Shown: positions 13,017 through 13,811 of the stretch, piece after piece | Numbering within the stretch: the stretch's first letter is position 1 | Layout of the letters: each line of letters opens with the position of its first letter | DNA from: Pseudomonadota bacterium | Lineage (GTDB): Bacteria; Pseudomonadota; Gammaproteobacteria; Burkholderiales; Burkholderiaceae_E | Direction: 5' to 3' | DNA: 13,811 nucleotides | Assembly: GCA_023389175.1 (NCBI GenBank) | Contig: JAEWEW010000284.1 | Coordinates: forward strand, 1 to 13,811 | Notes under the pieces: model-generated | What the model saw: the letters and a program-made list of their open reading frames with translations, nothing else | Told to the model about the DNA's origin: nothing | The model's database searches: none | Translations under genes and position numbers: made by a program

Positions 13017-13811
13017 ATGATGAAGCTCGGCCCGGACTGGCTGCGCGGCTACCGCAAGGACCGGTTCGCCGGCGACCTGACGGCGGGCTTCATCGTCACG
13101 GTGATGCTGATCCCGCAGAGCCTCGCCTACGCGATGCTGGCCGGGCTGCCGCCCCAGGCGGGGCTCTATGCCAGCATCCTGCCGATCGTCGCCTACGCGC
13201 TGCTCGGCTCGAGCATGACCCTGGCGGTGGGTCCGGTGGCGGTGGCCTCGCTCATGACGGCGAGTGCGCTCACGCCGCTCGCCGCGCCCGGCTCCGCGGA
13301 ATATGTCGTGCTGGCCACCCAGCTCGCGCTGCTGTCCGGGCTGATGCTGCTCGCGTTCGGCCTCCTGCGACTCGGCTTCATGGCGCATTTCCTCAGCCAC
13401 CCGGTCATCAGCGGCTTCATCACCGGATCGGCGATCCTGATCGCGGTCGGGCAGCTGAAGCACATCCTCGGGGTGAAGGTCACGGCCGAGGGCGTGTTCG
13501 ACGGACTGGCCGGCCTCGCGCGCGCCCTGCCGGAGACCCGGCCGGCCACCCTGGCCATCGGCCTCGCCAGCCTTCTCTTCCTGGTCCTGGCTCGGCGCTA
13601 CATGGCACCCGTGCTGGTGCGGCTCGGCCTGCCGCCGTCGGCCGCGACCCTCCTGTCGCGGCTCGCCCCGATGCTGGCGGTGATCGTCTCCACCGCGGTC
13701 GTGGCCGCCTATGGCCTGGACCAGCGCGCCGGCGTGAGCGTGGTCGGCGCCGTGCCGGCAGGCCTGCCGGCGTTGGCGCTGTCCGTGCCCGGTCTCGGCG
13801 CCCTCCAGCAG
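13017..13811 (+). CDS. SulP family inorganic anion transporter (3' end outside window)
   Basis: The N-terminal 265 residues of a SulP (SLC26-like) anion transporter; the gene continues past the right edge, so the rest of the membrane domain and the usual C-terminal STAS domain are not seen. The start is followed by the typical entry LRGYRKDRFAGDLTAGF, then the signature IPQSLAYAMLAGLPPQAGLY (35-54) and AYALLGSS. Further helices contain TLAVGPVAVASLM and HPVISGFITGSAILIAVGQL, both conserved in the family. ATG 13017 is used, with a second ATG immediately after; no clear ribosome binding site precedes either, and an 11-codon mini-ORF from 12985 ends across this start. In this operon the likely cargo is sulfate or sulfite, the end products of persulfide oxidation, but bicarbonate or other anions cannot be excluded. 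Confidence 0.93.
   Translation, partial: MMKLGPDWLRGYRKDRFAGDLTAGFIVTVMLIPQSLAYAMLAGLPPQAGLYASILPIVAYALLGSSMTLAVGPVAVASLMTASALTPLAAPGSAEYVVLATQLALLSGLMLLAFGLLRLGFMAHFLSHPVISGFITGSAILIAVGQLKHILGVKVTAEGVFDGLAGLARALPETRPATLAIGLASLLFLVLARRYMAPVLVRLGLPPSAATLLSRLAPMLAVIVSTAVVAAYGLDQRAGVSVVGAVPAGLPALALSVPGLGALQQ

Overview
The window is a compact, very GC-rich stretch of bacterial chromosome with dense coding, short intergenic gaps and many 1-8 nt gene overlaps. The protein families (BigR-type regulator, paired YeeE/YedE proteins, OsmC, DUF2254, GYD, stand-alone LigD polymerase plus LigC-like ligase) suggest a high-GC proteobacterium, probably gamma or beta. That placement is an inference from gene content; no rRNA or tRNA gene is present to settle it. 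I found no mobile element, CRISPR array or RNA gene.

Layout from left to right. (1) Positions 1-4112, minus strand, transcribed leftward: a GYD-domain protein, a DUF1801 protein, a flavin monooxygenase-like protein overlapping a MAPEG membrane protein by 4 nt, and a DUF2254 membrane protein cut by the left edge. (2) Positions 4204-6571: two end-joining type genes placed tail to tail with one base between their stop codons, a LigD-type primase-polymerase (plus) and a LigC-type ATP-dependent DNA ligase (minus). No Ku gene is in the window. (3) Positions 6604-9853, minus strand: a three-gene ABC exporter (HlyD/DevB-like adaptor, FtsX/MacB-like permease, LolD/DevA-like ATPase) with coupled translation. 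(4) Positions 9891-11273, minus strand: an OsmC-family thiol protein and a Blh/ETHE1-type persulfide dioxygenase. (5) Positions 11380-13811, plus strand: a BigR-type ArsR repressor, two half-size YeeE/YedE sulfur transport proteins, a small rhodanese-like (TIGR01244/DUF442) protein, and a SulP anion permease cut by the right edge.

Regions 4 and 5 form a reactive-sulfur detoxification divergon. The 106 bp between blh and bigR is AT-rich and holds a 27-bp inverted repeat. Its arms supply the -35 hexamers of two overlapping, oppositely directed promoters: a perfect TTGACA-N17-TATAAT toward bigR and TTGACA-N17-TAAACT toward blh. BigR carries the two cysteines, 66 residues apart, that form the sulfide/persulfide switch in known BigR/SqrR proteins. 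The simplest model is that BigR blocks both promoters until persulfide modifies its cysteines. Then sulfur is moved by the YeeE and SulP proteins, passed by the rhodanese-like protein and oxidised by the dioxygenase.

The same-strand run blh-osmC-adaptor-permease-ATPase-ligC has gaps of 66, 37, 8, -1 and 32 nt, so the exporter and even the ligase could share the persulfide-responsive promoter. That link is inferred from spacing only and is the most interesting testable idea here.
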